Assembly (NCBI RefSeq): GCF_046630445.1
Contig: NC_092335.1
Location: 309,800,501 to 309,864,500 of the forward strand
Length of the DNA: 64,000 nt
From: Rutidosis leptorrhynchoides
Lineage: Eukaryota > Streptophyta > Magnoliopsida > Asterales > Asteraceae
Reading direction: 5' to 3'
How positions within the stretch are numbered: the first letter of the stretch is position 1; each line of letters opens with the position of its first letter. Below the pieces are notes generated by a model that did not search any database, had not been told where the DNA came from, and saw only the letters and a program-made list of their open reading frames with translations. This document shows positions 46,592 through 59,612 of the stretch, piece after piece. Both the position numbers and the translations under genes were made by a program.

Positions 46592-49091
46592 TGAAATGTC
46601 CCGTTCATATTGATTATAAATGTTCCATATTAATTGATTTCGTTGCGAGGTTTTGACCTCTATATGAGACGTTTTTCAAAGACTGCATTCATTTTTAAAA
46701 CAACCATAACCTTTATTTTATCTATAAAGGTTTAAAAAACATTACGTAGATTACCAAATAATGATAATCTAAAATATACCGTTTACACACGACCATTAGA
46801 TAATGATTTAAAATAAGAATATATTACATCAAAAATAAGTTTCTTGAATGCAGTTTTTACATAATATCATACAAGCATAGACTCTAAATCTTGTCCTTAT
46901 TTTAGTATGCAACAACGGAAGCTCTTAATAATCACCTGAGAATAAACAAGCTTAAAACGTCAACAAAAAATGTTGGTGAGTTATAGGTTTAACCTATATA
47001 TTATCAAATCATAATAATAGACCACAAGATTTCATATTTCAATATACATCCCATACATAGAGATAAAAATCATTCATATGGTGAACACCTGGTAACCAAC
47101 ACTAACAAGATGCATATAAGAATATCCCCTATCATTCCGGGAAATCCTTTGGACATGATAAAAACGAATTTGAAGTACTAAAGCATCCGATACTTTGGAT
47201 GGGGTTTGTTAGGCCCAATAGATCTATCTTTAGGATTTGCGTCAGTTAGTAGATCGGTTTACTAATTCTTAGCCTACCAAGCAAAAGGGGCATATTCGGC
47301 TTCGATCATTCACCCATATAATGTAGTTTCATTTACTTGTGTCTATTTCGTAAAATATTTATAAAACTACATGTATTCTCATCCCAAAATATTAGATTTT
47401 AAAAGTGGGACTATAACTCACTTTCACAGATTTTTACTTCGTCGGGAAATAAGACTTGGCCACTGGTCGATTCACGAACCTATAACAAATATGTACATAT
47501 ATATCAAAGTATGTTCAAAATATATTTACAACATTTTTAATACATTTTAATGTTTTAAGTTTATTAAGTCAGCTGTCCTCGTTAGTAACCTACAACTAGT
47601 TGTCCATAGTTAGATGTACATAAATAAATTGATATATATATTATCTTGAATCAAACCACGACCCAGTGTATACACGTCCCAGGCTAGATCACAACTCAAA
47701 GTATATATATTTTTGTAATCAACCTCAACCCTGTATAGCTAACTCCAACATTACTGCATATAGTGTCTATGGTTGTTCCAAATAATATATATAGATGGGT
47801 CGATATGATATGTCAAAACATTTGCATAAGTGTCTATGGTATCCCAAGATTACATAATATATTAGAATACATTTATAATACAATATAAGTTAGCTAGGAT
47901 ATGATTAATATAGATTTGTTACCAATTTTCACGTAGCTACAACAAGAAAAATTATCCAATCTTGTTTTACCCATAACTTCTTCGTTTTAAATTCGTTTTG
48001 AGTGAATCAAATTGCTATGGTTTCATATTGAACTCTATTTCATGAATCTAAACAGAAAAATTATAGGTTTATAGTCAAAAATATAAGTTACAAATCATTT
48101 TTGTAAGAGGTAGTCATTTTAGTCGAAAGAACGACGTCTTGATGACCATTTTGAAAAACATACTTCCACTTTGAGTTTAACCATGATTTTTGGATATAGT
48201 TTCATGTTCATAAGAAAAATCATTTTCCCAGAAGAACAACTTTTAAATCAAAGTTTATCATAGTTTTTAATTAAATAACCCAAAACAGCCCGCGGTGTTA
48301 CTACGAAGGCGTATGTCCGGTTTTACGGTGTTTTTCGTGTTTTACGATTTTAAATCATTAAGTTATCATATCATATAGATATAGAACATGTGTTTAGTTG
48401 ATTTTAAATGTCAAGTTAGAAGGATTAACTTTTGTTTGCGAACAAGTTTAGAATTAACTAAACTATGTTCTAGTGATTTCAAGTTTAAACCTTCGAATAA
48501 GGTAGTTTTATATATATGAATCGAATGATGTTATGAACATCATTACTACCTCAAGTTTTGTGGATAAACCTATTGGAAATGAGAAAAATAGATCTAGCTT
48601 TAAAGGATCCTTGGATGGCGTGAATGTTCTTAAAGCAGAATCATGACACGAAACCAAGTTCAAGTAAGATTTACACTCGAAATAAGATTGTTATAGTTAT
48701 AGAAATTGAATCAAAGTTTGAATATGAGTATTACCTTGTATTAGAAAGATATCTTACTGTAAATAAGAAAGATTTCTTGAGGTTGGATGATCACTTTACA
48801 AGATTGGAAGTAAGCTAGCAAACTTGGAAGTATTCTTGATTTTATGAAACTAGAACTTATAGAATTTATGAAGAACACTTAGAACTTGAAGATAGAACTT
48901 GAGAGAGATCAATTAGATGAAGAAAATTGAAGAATGAAAGTGTTTGTAGGTGCTTTTGGTCGTTGGTATATGGATTAGATATAAAGGATGTGTAATTTTG
49001 TTTACATGTAAATAAGTCATGAATGATTACTAATATTTTTGTAATTTTATGAGATATTTCATGCTAGTGGCCAAATGATGGTTACCACATG
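46592..49091 (-). mobile_element. Second family A copy: LTR part
   Basis: Begins TGAAATGTCCCG and is colinear with 9435-11945, with moderate divergence. It stops where LARD3 is inserted (after ACATG, 49087-49091; the empty site is at 11941-11945). The rest of this LTR is missing to the right of LARD3. The 5 bases before it are CATAG, its expected target duplication. Confidence 0.85.
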
Positions 49092-50454
49092 TGAAAGGAC
49101 CCGTCCTAATCCTCCTGGACGAAGTCATCAACATTTGGTCCCATTGAAATGATCGACTCCAAATAATGTCCTTAAAAATGAGCAAATGCACAGCGGAAGA
49201 CTTAATTCGTACCTGAGAATAAACATGCTTTAAAGTGTCAACTAAAAGGTTGGTGAGTTCATAGGTTTATTGTAATAATCATTTCAATATGTTAATAGAC
49301 CACAAGATTTCATAATCATAAATATAATACACTCGCAAGTGTATGTAAAGCATTCTAAGTGGTTGAGCACTTGGTAACCATACTTAACATTTAATCAACG
49401 TCGCATATTCTCTTTATTATGAAATCTCCCTACACTGTACCAAGTGTAGTAACAAAACGAAGTACTGTGCAACCGTTAAATACTGGTCGTCCAGTCCGGT
49501 TGGGGTTGTCAGGCCCGATAGATCTATCAACAGGATTCGCGTTTACAATACCCATGTAAATAGTAGTTACCAAGCTACAGGGAAATATGCCAGTGGTACA
49601 ACTCAACGTAGAATATATTTTTAAGTACTTGTGTCTATCTCGTAAACATTTATAAAAGCAGCGCATGTATTCTCAGCCCAAAAATATATATTGCAAAAAC
49701 AATTAAAAAGGGAGCAAATGAAACTCACCTAATGTATTTTGTAGTAAAAATACATAGAACGACACTGAACAAGTATAGGGTTGGCCTCGGATTCACGAAC
49801 CTATATCATTTATATATATATTAACACATATAATGGAAATCACATAATTTCCTTTATTACTTATATCTTAACTTATATATTATATAATTACTTTAAAATA
49901 ATTATTATTTATTCATTTAGTTATTTTAAAATATCTATATATATACATATATGTTTAATGTTTGATCTAAAATCAAAAGTTTGTTATATGTAAGTATAAT
50001 GTTAATGAGTTTGATATATATACAGTTATGTGAAATATTAATATAATTATAGTATATGTAACAAGTATATTTTATGTACTAATTATTTATTTAATTAAAA
50101 TGATAATCCTGATAATAATAATTTACTATTAATAATGATAATAGCTTTATAAATAATAATCTTGTTAACAATGATACTTATGCTTAATAATAACAATAAT
50201 ATTACCAATAGTTACAAAAGTGATACTAATAATAATAACTTGTATTATTTTCACGATAATAATAATAATAATAATCCTAGTCATAACTATAATCATGATA
50301 ATAATAAATGATAGACTTTGTAATAATACTTGTATTATAATAATAAGTTTTCTAAAAATAACCATAATAATATTAATAACAATAACAATACTAATAATAA
50401 TATCAAATTATAAAAAAAATGTGAACTACCTTCAAAAAGGGTTTCTAAAAAGAA

Positions 50455-50525
50455 AAGCCTCAGACCAGACTCGAACCCATGACCTCTCGCTTAACCACCC
50501 ATACTACCAACCATTGATCTGCCAT
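50455..50525 (-). repeat. tRNA-like (SINE-like) module in the LARD3 LTR
   Basis: On the minus strand a B box GGTTCGAGTC (50468-50477) and upstream GGTGGTTAAGCGAGAGG resemble a tRNA head. It lies before an ATT-rich stretch, as in the other LTRs. Confidence 0.5.
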
Positions 50526-51984
50526 ATTACTTCTTTGAGTTACCTCCTACACTTAATTCTTTTAAGCCAACTTTCGGCCCAACCATACAACCACAGTCCA
50601 AACAAATTTCTTCGGCCCCATAGCAGCTTCAATGTCCGAATTTTTTTTAACAGCCCACACTAGTATACCTGGCCCGCTTTTATTTAAAAGGATTGCGTAT
50701 GTATCATATTTTTTTGTTGCTTTAGCTGATTAGGATTGAATAATCAATCAGATCACTTTAACTTTAACAACTAAGTATATCTTCAATAATTCAGTTGGTG
50801 TAACGCACTAACATCATTCAAATACTGCCTTTTTTATCGATTATTATTCTCCAATCTTGCTCCTCATCATAACCACCTCATCGTTGTTATTTAAAAAGAA
50901 TGGGGAACATAATTCGAGTAGCAACAGCAGTAATTATAAAGAAAAAGATTGTATAGTAGTTGTTATTTGGGGTTGTGGTTTGAAACCGAACTGCAGCAAG
51001 AGAATTTAGGGATATAGCAGCAGCATAAATCATCATCTCCAAAGTTTATCACATCCACGATTCATCGTCTTCATCATCATGCATCACCTTAAAGTTTTAA
51101 GATTAAAAGATAGAAAGAAAAAAAAAATGTAACGAGTGGTGTGGTGGTTTATAATGGTTGTATATGGTTGGTGTTGGCCAAGCATGGTGGTGAAGTTTGA
51201 CGATGGTTGTGATGTTGCAGGTGGCGGTGACAGGAGCAAAATACAGTAGTAATCATAGATAGTGATTCGATGAGGTGGTCTTGGTGAATTGTGGTGTTAC
51301 ATGAAGGTGGCGATGGCGGTTTGAAAAGATAAAATTGAAAACAGTAAAGATGGTAATGGAAACAGTGATCGATGGAATTATAGGTTGTTGATGTCTTTGG
51401 TCTGAGTTCGTAAGTGGTGGTAATTCAGCTGGGCTGTGGTTGCGGTTTATCAACTAGTAGAGACAGAAGAATGGGTATCGTTATGGGTCGAGATGTCAAC
51501 AGAAAAGAAAGGAGGATGACTCTCTTGTGATGGTGGGTTGGGTTCCCTTGACAGAAAAACAAAAACCGTAACCGGTTTTTGATGTTAATCTTCGATCGAT
51601 AGCATTAAATAAGAGACGATGGTAGTATAATTGATAGAGGTAATGGAAGGTCTAATGTTGTATTTAACTACTGGAAGGAATCGTATTATCTAGCAATTGT
51701 CAACGAGAATATAAATAAATAAAAGAAATAAAAGTTGATCCTGACTCTCAACTGAATTTGTTTCTGTATGGGATTGTTCTAGCAATCAAGCAGACAAGAA
51801 GTACAACAATATCATTCAGTAAAAAAAAGAAGGAAAAGAAAAATAGGAAAAGCTAACATATTTTTGTTTGAAACTGTACTAGGATTCGATTCCAGATTAT
51901 AGACAGAGACAAAAATCTTAAATCTCATACAGTGTGATAAGAACGTAAAAACAGATTCAGTGTTTTCAATATTCAATTAATCAA

Positions 51985-52019
<35 letters not shown>

Positions 52020-52122
52020 AGGTTTATATAATTAATCGTATATGTATTTATATATATGTATATCTGTATGTTGTATATATATAATTATATATATACTGTA
52101 TTTATATAATTTGATGATATGT

Positions 52123-52124
<2 letters not shown>

Positions 52125-52207
<83 letters not shown>
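52125..52207. repeat. (TA)n microsatellite
   Basis: Pure TA tract in the LARD3 3' LTR; another is at 52555-52598. Confidence 0.95.
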
Positions 52208-52208
<1 letters not shown>

Positions 52209-52546
52209 CGAATTTTTATTTTTATTTTTATTTTTTTTTGTTAATTATCTAATATAATTATTCTAATACTTAGTATTATTAATAATACTAATAATAATAT
52301 TTTTAATCATAATATTACTTAATAATAGTTCTAATAGTAAATGACAAATATTCATATGATATTATTAATACTAATAATGATAATTTTTAATTATTAATAA
52401 TGACAATTATATTATAAATGATAATAATAATCTTATTAGTTATACAAATATTAATTTCATTAATGATGGTAATAATATGAATAATAACAATATATTAACT
52501 TATTTATTCTAATTATTATTTTACATTAAGAACCCAGTTAACTATA

Positions 52547-52601
<55 letters not shown>

Positions 52602-52800
52602 AATTTATTTTTATATTTATACATGTTATCTACACACAAATGTTCGTGAATCGTCGGGAATAGTCAAAGGTCAAATGAATATATGAAATACTTCAAAATT
52701 TTTGAGACTCAACCTAACAGATTTCTCTTATCGTGTCAAGAATATTAAATCATATCGAGAGTTTCGTTTAAAATTAGTCGGAATTTTCTGGGTCGTGACA

Positions 52801-55337
52801 GTACCTACCCGTTAAAGAAATTTCGTCCCCGAAATTTGATAGAGATCGTCATGGTTGACAATAAGTATGTTTTCATGACGGACATGAGTGAATAAATAGA
52901 GTTTTATCATCATTGAGTAATGTAGATAAAACAATATGTTTATGTGAAGAGTACGAGTGAAGCAGTCACAAAAGATTGAAATGTGGAGGATAAGGATTCG
53001 TCTTACTTTTGACATAGTCACGGTTCATTTCCGAAATTTAAGGAATTTAAGAAAATCTTCTAATCAGAAAGAAAATGTAATAGCACGATTTATTAGCAAA
53101 TTGTTGGAATTACGGAAAGGATAGAAATATCAAGAGAATATTTTCTTGATATGTTTAGAGGTTAAGTAGAATGAAAGAGTTATGTAATATGGCACATGAT
53201 GACGGTATAGTCTGTGAATCATCACGTTCTATTAGAAATTCAGCATGACTTACTGTAATATAACCACGTTGGCCTGACATCATTATATTATAGTAACTCA
53301 TGCTTCAATTCCCAACACTTCTCTAGGAAATCATTCATAATTTAACTTGAATTTTAAAGAATATAGAAACTAAAACAGTTTCTTTTAGGATGTAACACAG
53401 ATAGCATGAAGAGATAGATAATTTCGGACAAGAATATTTATGAATATATATCTTCAGAAATATCGAAGATATTTTTGACGATATTTTGGAATTTCTAAGA
53501 TCGAAGGTTGATGAAGAAAATCCTGCCGCATGGATTTAGAATAAGTAGGAGCAAGATATTCGTTTAAAGGTTTCAGCAGATACTGAATCATCAGGATTCG
53601 TTAATTACAGGCTTAGTCTTTGTGATTTGTTCACAATCTCCTTCATGGTTTTCTTAATTCATTTTTTTTCAGTACCAATTTTCTATTGAGTGTTTCCAAC
53701 ACTCTATTCTTTATCATCAAACTTTTAGCTAATAAGACCATCTACAACTTTTGCTTCTTCATCAGCATTTTCAGAACTCAAAGATATGATTCGTAAGCTA
53801 GAGTGCTTTTCAGGAATTCAGATATTCCGAATTGAAATTCATCAGTCCAGAAGATATACGTTATATATAGATATATAACTGTTGACGTAGGAACGCTGCG
53901 AAATTCAAGACTTAAAGATTAATGCTTCCCGGTATTTGGTATACAACTATCGCTACAAGATGTTGATGAGTACATGATAAGACTTCAATAGATAAATATA
54001 GTGATTTTTCGGAGAGATTTAAGCCAAGGAGCAACGAGGTTACTGCTACGTCTACTGGTAAAAGGTTTCTCGGTAACAATAACAGTGGCAAACGTATATA
54101 TCAAAGTTATAATAAGGTTGATTCGAACGAAAAGTCGAAGTTGTCTTGTTGGAGCTGTGACAAAATTTGGCTACCTTGAAAAGGGATTGTAAAGTCGTTT
54201 TTGGTAATAACAACTCCAAAAGAGCTAGCATAGATACGTGTTAAACATTTACTCAGGTTTTGAGTGTTTTCGGGTGCATAACTATATGCATCAATCTTTT
54301 CTTCCGTAGATGAAGTGCGGTTGGTTCATCTTCTCGATTAAGACGTTTTCAAGAATCATGAAAAGTTTGAACGCAAATTGTAATCGTCAAGATACGAATG
54401 AGGTTTAAGATGAAATCGAGTGGCAAACTTGAAGAATTGTTTAGTTTCATATGTTATAATCAATATTTTAAATTCATTTTTAATTGTCCAATGTTGATAG
54501 TCCAATAATCGATTTATATATATATAATCTTAGAATTATCCCACGACGTATTGTATACGTATTGTCTTTGCATCAACCCAGAGACGTATTGTCTTAGAAT
54601 TAACTAAGATGTATTGTGTACGTATTGTCTTAGGATTTATTAAAACGTATTGTATACTTATTGTGTTAGGATGTACCAAATATTCGAATTAATAAATACG
54701 TATCATGACCCGTGTATAACTTATTGTCTCAGAATTAATCCGACGTATTGTGTACATGTGTCCCGATTTTAAAGTGCGTAAAATAAATAACAGAAATTAA
54801 ATGACGATAAATAAATTTGCAAGATTATAAATTGCGATAATTAAATTGCGGTAAATAAAATGTAACCAGTTAGCTAGGAACAGTTAGCGTGGATTCTTAA
54901 CAATATTTCAATTAGTAATTCGTTTGTTTCTAACAAAATTTATTTTGTTCAATGTTTTCTTCATTATGCCACTTGTTGGATTCTGAGAAGTCAAAATACA
55001 ATATGAAATTGAATGAAAATGGTCATTCTGTGATGACCGGATTCGTATATCTGTGGATGTAAACATGATAGTAAATGATCGTTGAATCAGATTCGAAGAA
55101 TGTACAGTGTAACTTATTAATGTGAAATCTAAATATTCCTCAGGTATTACCTACCCGTTAAAATATTCTCATCATTAACAGTTTGTGCAAAAGAATTTTT
55201 AATTACAATCTTTATGAAAATATACATACATATATATTTTCTTCAGATGTAATCATGGATTTAATGAGTCAACAAGATATTAAACTCATTTGATTTATCA
55301 TTAGTACTAGATTACATAATCTCTAAAACTTTAGAAA
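52801..55337 (-). other. LARD3 internal non-coding region
   Basis: Starts with the primer region and the stem AAATTTCG-TCCC-CGAAATTT (52818-52837). It contains the ATATCAAGA...TCTTGATAT hairpin (53127-53152), repeats of TATTGT and ACGTATTGT type (54540-54740) and the AATCTCTAA hairpin (55318-55339). No supported coding sequence. Confidence 0.6.
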
Positions 55338-55913
55338 TTACATAATCGCCATGTCGAACGAAGATAATCGATGTAGAACGATATGTAGAATGAAGATAAA
55401 GTAGATAGAATGATACGTAGAACGATGATTATGCTCGAGGTATAGAATGAGATGTTGAGGCATGTGATGTTGAAACTTGGGTTGTTGGTGGTACGGGTGC
55501 CGATGTTGGTGGTGCTGTTGGTGCCGGTAATTTTGCTGAAGCTGGTAGGTTCTGCACCATATTTTCACAAAGCTACAACTCGAGCGCGAAATTCGTTGAC
55601 TTCTTCTATTATTCCGGGATGATTTTCGGTCGGAACGAGCGGATGAATAAGGTTTAGAAAATTTAGATAGAAGATAATCGTGACGAGCTACCCTGGAGAT
55701 GAGGCTAAAAATGGTGTTTCGGATAGGTTCACCGGTAAATGCTTCAGGTTCTTCGCCGAGAGGTGAATTCGGTTGGTGGAAGGGATCGCCTTCTTCGCGT
55801 CTCCATTGGTTAAGTCGACTACGAACCCATCCCCAATTCATCCAGAATTGGTGATGACTAATTGGTTGATCCATTCCGATTATACTGATTTCGGAGCTTG
55901 AGTGGGACTCCAT
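55338..55913 (-). pseudogene. Gag-position frame of LARD3 (frameshifted)
   Basis: An ATG at 55913 opens a frame whose first 80 residues match the LARD2 protein, including FWMNWGWVRSRLNQWRREEG and the EEPEAFTGE segment. Then it shifts frame: the coiled-coil part (NEFRARVVAL) continues in another frame. The rest of the 191-codon frame is out-of-frame Arg/His/Gln-rich sequence. It is followed at once by the conserved hairpin. Confidence 0.55.
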
Positions 55914-57006
55914 ATCGGAATCCGAGGGCTTGAACTAGTGTTGAGTTCCATTTTTCTCAGTTAGATAAAGAGTTTTTGGTATGAAATGAATTTCGGATAT
56001 CGGATGATATTCTTATTACATAGAATATCTATGTATAGTACAGAAGATATCGTAGATGACGGAGAGAATTAAGGAAACGTGTCAGACAAGATTTAATGGG
56101 ATAGGATGTGAATTTGTCTGTACACCATCTATGCATTAATTGCAATAAGACGTGTCGAGACCGAAAATGATAAGTATATATCTTTCGACAAATGATGATA
56201 AGCAAAAACTTTTAACATGCAGACCAGGTTCAAGTCTAGACTCCTAAATATAACCTAACAACTACTAGGTCGAAGTCCAGACTCATTAATGCATCCTAAC
56301 AACTACTAGTTAGACACACTAATGCAAGACCTGGTTCGCTACGACCACCGCTCTGATACCAACTGAAAGGACCCGTCCTAATCCTCCTGGATGAAGTCAT
56401 CAACATTTGGTCCCATTGCGATGATCGACTCCAAATAATGTCCTTAAAATGAGCAAATGCACAGCAGAAGACTTAATTCGTACCTGAGAATAAACATGCT
56501 TTAAAGTGTCAACCAAAAGGTTGGTGAGTTCATAGGTTTATTGTAATAATCATTTCAATATGTTAATAGACCACAAGATTTCATAATCATAAACATAATA
56601 CACTCGCAAGTGTATGTAAAGCATTCTAAGTGGTTGAGCACTTGGTAACCATACTTAACATTTAATCAACGTCGCATATTCCCTTTATTATGAAATCTCC
56701 CTACACTGTACCAAGTGTAGTAACAAAACGAAGTACTGTGCAACCATTGAATACTGGTCGTCCAGTCCGGTTGGGGTTGTCAGGCCTGATAGATCTATCA
56801 ACAGGATTCGCGTTTACAATACCCATGTAAATAGTAGTTACCAAGCTACAGGGAAATATGCCAGTGGTACAACTCAACGTAGAATATATTTTTAAGTACT
56901 TGTGTCTATCTCGTAAACATTTATAAAAGCAGCGCATGTATTCTCAGCCCAAAAATATATATTGCAAAAGCAATTAAAAAGGGAGCAAATGAAACTCACC
57001 TAATGT

Positions 57007-57034
57007 ATTTATAAAAGCAGCGCATGTATTCTCA
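57007..57034. repeat. 28-bp copied filler at a deletion junction
   Basis: Identical to 56919-56946 of the same LTR. It lies exactly between the broken LARD3 LTR and the integrase fragment. Confidence 0.8.
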
Positions 57035-57529
57035 CCAAACTCAAATTCTATATCTTTTCTTTTAATGTCAGCGTAGCTCTTTTGTCGACTTTGGGCGGTT
57101 TTCAACCGTTGTTGAATTTGGATGATCTTCTCGGTAGTTTCTTGTATAATCTCCGGACCCGTAATCTGTCTATCCCCCACTTCACTCCAACAAATCGGAG
57201 ACCTGCACTTTCTACCATAAAGTGCTTCAAACGGCGCCATCTCAATGCTTGAATGGTAGCTGTTGTTGTAGGAAAATTCTGCTAATGGTAGATGTCAATC
57301 CCAACTGTTTCCGAAATCAATAACACATGCTCGTAGCATGTCTTCAAGCGTTTATATCGTCCTTTCGCTCTGCCCATCAGTTTGTGGATGATAGGCAGTA
57401 CTCATGTCTAGACGAGTTCCTAATGCTTGCTGTAATGTCTGCCAGAATCTTGAAATAAATCTACCATCCCTATCAGAGATAATAGAGATTGGTATTCCAT
57501 GTCTAGAGACGACTTCCTTCAAATACAGT
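57035..57529 (-). pseudogene. Integrase fragment of the second family A copy
   Basis: The minus-strand sequence is colinear with about 3365-3850 of family A pol. The frame includes [33 protein letters not shown] and upstream HPQTDG-type integrase sequence. The 88-codon open frame at 56974-57240 runs across the junction into LTR sequence and is chimeric. The other side is cut by the Athila insertion at 57530. Confidence 0.85.
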
Positions 57530-57993
57530 TGATAATGCTAAAAACGAACCTATATTTCATAGCATTATTCCTCAAGAAAGACAAGATTTTAGTTGCAATT
57601 GTTCTATTTAAAAGTGATATTCGTTTAAATAATAAAAGGTGAAGACAAAAGACAGATTCGAAGAATTGAAGACGCAAACGACCAAAAAGCTCAAAAGTAC
57701 AAAATACAATCAAAGAGGTTCCAATTATTGATAAGAAACGTCTCGAAATTACAAGAGTACAAGATTCAAAACGCAAAGTACAAGATATTAAATTGTACGC
57801 AAGGACGTTCGAAAATCCGGAACCGGGACATGAGTCAACTCTCAACGCTCGACGCAACGGACTAAAAATTACAAGTCAACTATGCACATAAATATAATAT
57901 AATATTTAAATAATTCTTATAATTATTTATACATTATATAAATAAAATAAACCGTCGGCAAGAAAGACTCCAAAATGGAGTGAGCTGTATTTT

Positions 57994-58018
57994 CAAACTC
58001 CGCGACTCGCGGAGTTTG
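57994..58018. repeat. Perfect inverted repeat, 12-bp arms with one central base
   Basis: Arm CAAACTCCGCGA, centre C, arm TCGCGGAGTTTG. The core motif recurs at 58032-58047, 60054-60070 and 60087-60100. Confidence 0.85.
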
Positions 58019-59260
58019 AAGGCAAAAAGGGCCGCGAGTCGCGGAGTACCCCTGAACTCAATTCCCTATAAAGCCAACCGAATTCTGATCATTTTCATTA
58101 TCCTTTTTCTTCTTCTCTCATAATACGTAAATATTTATATTTATATTTTAATTTTAATTTTAATTTTAATTTTAATCCTAATAATAAGGGTATGTTACCG
58201 AATATTGTAAGGGTGTAAGTCGAAATTCTGTCCGTGTAACGCTACGCTATTTTTAATCATTGTAAGTTATGTTCAACCTTTTTAATTTAATGTCTCGTAG
58301 CTAAGTTATTATTATGCTTATTTAATCCGAAGTAATCATGATGTTGGGCTAATTACTAAAATTGGGTAATTGGGCTTTATACCATAATTGGGGTTTGGAC
58401 AAAAGAACGACACTTGTGGAAATTAGACTATGGGCTATTAATGGGCTTTATATTTGTTTAACTAAATGATAGTTTGTTAATGTTAATATAGAGATTTACA
58501 ATTGGGCGTCCCTATAAATTACCATATACACTCGATCGGACACGATGGGCTGGGTATTTATATGTACGAATAATCGTTCATTTAACCGGACACGGGAATG
58601 GATTAATAGCCACTAGAATAATTAAAACAGGGGTGAAATTATGTACAAGGACACTTGGTATAATTGATAACAAAATATTAAAACCTTGGGTTACACTCAG
58701 TCGACATCCTGGTGTAATTATTAAACAAAGTATTAAAATCTTGTTACAGTTTAAGTCCCCAATTAGTTGGAATATTTAACTTCGGGTATAAGGATAATTT
58801 GACGAGGACACTCGCACTTTATATTTATGACTGATGGACTGTTATGGACAAAAACCAGACGGACATATTAAATAATCGAGGACAAAGGACAATTAGCCCA
58901 TGGGCATAAAACTAAAATCAACATGTCAAACATCATGATTACGGAAGTTTAAATAAGCATAATTCTTTTATTTCATATTTAATTTCCTTTATTTTATATT
59001 TAATTGCACTTCTAATTATCGCATTTTTATTGTTATTGTATTTAATTGCACTTTTAATTATCATAATTTTTAATTATCGCAAGTTTATTTTATTGCACTT
59101 TTATTATTCTCAATTTCATTATCGTTATTTACTTTACGCTTTAATTTAAGTCTTGTATTTATTTTTAATAATTTACATTTGGTTTTAACTGCGACTAAAG
59201 TTTTAAAATCGACAAACCGGTCATTAAACGGTAAAAACCCCCTTTATAATAATAATATTA

Positions 59261-59262
<2 letters not shown>

Positions 59263-59340
<78 letters not shown>
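59263..59340. repeat. (TA)n microsatellite
   Basis: TA tract in the Athila LTR. Confidence 0.95.
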
Positions 59341-59343
<3 letters not shown>

Positions 59344-59594
59344 ATTTTTATAAAAGTAAACTAATATAGCGTTAAGCTTTGTTTAAAGATTTTTCCTGTG
59401 GAACGAACCGGACTTACTAAAAACTACACTACTGTACGATTAGGTACACTGCCTATAAGTGTTGTAGCAAGGTTTAAGTATATCCATTCTCTAAATAAAT
59501 AAATATGTTGTGTAAAATTGTATCGTATTTAATAGTATTTCCTGCTAAAAATTAATACTATTTTATATACACCTCGCATAACATCAAGTATTTT

Positions 59595-59612
59595 TGGCGC
59601 CGCTGACGGGGA
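59595..59612 (+). promoter_or_regulatory. Athila primer binding site
   Basis: TGGCGCCGCTGACGGGGA lies eight bases after the LTR. The known Athila site (TGGCGCCGTTGCCGGGGA type, usually assigned to Asp-tRNA) differs at two or three bases. It separates this lineage from the Met-primed elements in the rest of the window. Confidence 0.85.

Larger units (their letters stand above)
49092..57034 (-). mobile_element. LARD3: non-autonomous Gypsy-like element, truncated
   Basis: The 3' LTR is 49092-52800 (TGAAAGGACCCG to GGGTCGTGACA), the internal region 52801-56363, and a 5' LTR starts at 56364 but breaks off at about 57010. The primer site is just inside (about 56350-56361). The LTR holds a tRNA-like module, an AT-rich degenerate ATT part, a long (TA)n and the palindrome block. 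No pol genes. The right end was lost in a deletion that joined the LTR to an integrase fragment through a copied filler. Confidence 0.88.
57530..59586 (+). mobile_element. Athila-type 5' LTR
   Basis: From TGATAATGC to ...CATAACATCA, 2057 bp. It carries a GC-rich 25-base odd palindrome (57994-58018) and a second one (58032-58044), both built on CGCGACTCGCGG. A (TA)n tract is at 59263-59340. Non-coding. Confidence 0.88.

Noticed and set aside
56974-57240. An 88-residue integrase protein with its own start
   Set aside because: The frame runs across a deletion junction into LTR sequence, so it is chimeric and the real fragment is 57035-57529.
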